From the NCBI GenBank assembly GCA_964446235.1, contig CAYUNW010000004.1, forward strand, positions 1 through 64,000: 64,000 bases of DNA, read 5' to 3'. Every line of letters begins with the position of its first letter. The first letter of the stretch is position 1. Under the pieces are notes generated by a model. That model did no database searches. It saw nothing but the letters and a program-made list of their open reading frames with translations, and was not told the DNA's origin. Of the stretch, positions 63,384 to 64,000 are shown piece after piece. The DNA is from CAYUNW01 sp964446235 (lineage in GTDB: Bacteria; Patescibacteriota; Microgenomatia; 2-02-FULL-39-11). A program made the position numbers and the translations under genes.

Positions 63384-63617
63384 ATGAAAAATATAATTAT
63401 TTTTATAGTTTTATTCTTGATTTTCGTTTCTTCATTTTTTTTGTTTGTCCAAAAAACATATGCCTATTTGGATCCGGGAACCACTGGAAGCGCGTTTTCT
63501 TTTTTTTCCGGAATTATTCCTTTTATCCTGTTAATTTTGGGATTTTTAACTTTACCGTTTAGAAGATTGGTGCTTTTTATTTTAAAAAAAATAAAAAGCG
63601 CAAAAAATAAAAAATGA
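63384..63617 (+). CDS. Small membrane protein with YLDPGT motif
   Basis: The 77-residue protein has two membrane helices (about 3-23 and 37-57), between them AYLDPGTTGSAFSFF, and a lysine-rich end. Small proteins with a Y-x-DPGTGS loop commonly stand next to alkaline-phosphatase-superfamily genes, as here. The stop overlaps the next start (ATGA). Function unknown; an accessory subunit is possible. Confidence 0.75.
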   Translation: MKNIIIFIVLFLIFVSSFFLFVQKTYAYLDPGTTGSAFSFFSGIIPFILLILGFLTLPFRRLVLFILKKIKSAKNKK

Positions 63618-64000
63618 AATTACTGATATTGGGAATTGACGGTTTTGACTCTAATATTATCGAAAAACTCTGGGAAAAAGATAAACTTCCTAATCTTAAA
63701 AAATTGAAAACAAATTGGTCTTTCCGTAAATTAATCACCACCAATCCTCCTCAAAGCCCGGTAGTCTGGGCTACAATAGCTACCGGTACTAATCCCGGAC
63801 AACACGGTATTTTTGATTTTATTACGGTTGATTTCGATACTTATCTGCCGAAATTATCAATTATAAAACCCAATAAAAATAATATATTCGGACTTCGCGC
63901 TAAATTATTTTCGAATACAATATCAACCAATCCTTATTGGTACTATACTTCAAAAGCAAAAATTCCCACCTCTACTACTAAGTGGCCGGTGACATTCCCT
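63614..64000 (+). CDS. Type I phosphodiesterase/nucleotide pyrophosphatase family protein, 5' part
   Basis: The frame is open to the right edge (129 residues visible). It starts LLILGIDGFDSNIIEKLW with the first metal-ligand Asp, and continues SPVVWATIATGTNPGQHGIFDF, the family's active-site region. It belongs to the alkaline phosphatase superfamily. There is no signal peptide, so the domain is either cytosolic or uses a later helix. It is coupled by ATGA overlap to the YLDPGT protein. Confidence 0.8.
   Translation, partial: MKLLILGIDGFDSNIIEKLWEKDKLPNLKKLKTNWSFRKLITTNPPQSPVVWATIATGTNPGQHGIFDFITVDFDTYLPKLSIIKPNKNNIFGLRAKLFSNTISTNPYWYYTSKAKIPTSTTKWPVTFP

Noticed and set aside
63347..63562. 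71-codon frame overlapping the YLDPGT gene
   Set aside because: The other frame (63384-63617) has the signal segment, the conserved YLDPGT motif and an ATGA overlap with the next gene.

Overview
This window looks like a piece of chromosome from a Candidate Phyla Radiation bacterium (Patescibacteria), most likely close to the Microgenomates. The placement is by inference from content: very AT-rich DNA, short intergenic gaps, compact or shortened versions of standard enzymes (HrcA, TPI, UvrD, MetG), PilN/PilO-type pilus genes, many small single-pass membrane proteins, and the archaeal-type AMP phosphorylase, ribose-1,5-bisphosphate isomerase and RuBisCO set typical of that group. I saw no rRNA, tRNA, CRISPR array, transposase or prophage.

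Layout. 1-3 kb: 3' part of an AMP phosphorylase, MltG and a phosphodiester glycosidase-like protein. 3.2-7.7 kb: the heat-shock operon hrcA-grpE-dnaK-dnaJ plus a VOC gene, read leftward from a CIRCE operator. 7.7-16.2 kb: a secreted glycoside hydrolase, MurJ, ribosomal protein S20, a PilN/PilO cluster with an Ig-like surface protein, an LCP protein and a shortened TPI. 16.2-25.8 kb: UvrD-type helicase, a FemAB / membrane TPR / FemAB operon, NIF3, and a helicase-nuclease. 25.8-32 kb: a MacAB-like export operon, an LTxxQ-like secreted protein and a two-component system. 32-36 kb: ArsR with a DUF302-glutaredoxin fusion, DUF134, DUF5320, a ZIP transporter, DUF4342 and RmuC. 36-43.4 kb: MetG, TatD, glycan-synthesis membrane proteins and a PEGA-SH3 protein. 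43.5-47.8 kb: Hsp20 with a second CIRCE, CutA, a bactofilin-like membrane protein, YjjX and XseAB. 47.9-52 kb: two small envelope proteins, a phosphoribulokinase-like kinase, RuBisCO and R15P isomerase. 52-57 kb: two Cas4/RecB-like nucleases, an RRM protein with a structured leader, zinc-ribbon proteins and a PQQ-type sugar dehydrogenase. 57-64 kb: a 54-residue peptide made of twelve tripeptide repeats, a cupin, a fusion of a CysN GTPase domain to CysD, two tandem alkaline-phosphatase-superfamily membrane enzymes, a small YLDPGT membrane protein and the start of a type I phosphodiesterase.

How the genes work together. AMP phosphorylase, R15P isomerase and RuBisCO can turn AMP into 3-phosphoglycerate. 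A phosphoribulokinase-like gene that ends 3 bases from the RuBisCO gene offers a second possible source of ribulose bisphosphate. Two CIRCE operators with nearly the same arms tie hsp20 to the hrcA operon. Three promoters near the two-component system carry the same CTGAGAA direct repeat with an 11-bp period, which suggests a small envelope-stress regulon of the MacAB-like exporter, the LTxxQ-like protein and the system itself.

Two kinds of translation start are visible. Some genes have strong Shine-Dalgarno sites. Many others have a -10 box that places the predicted transcript start on, or within two bases of, the start codon, so they are probably leaderless.
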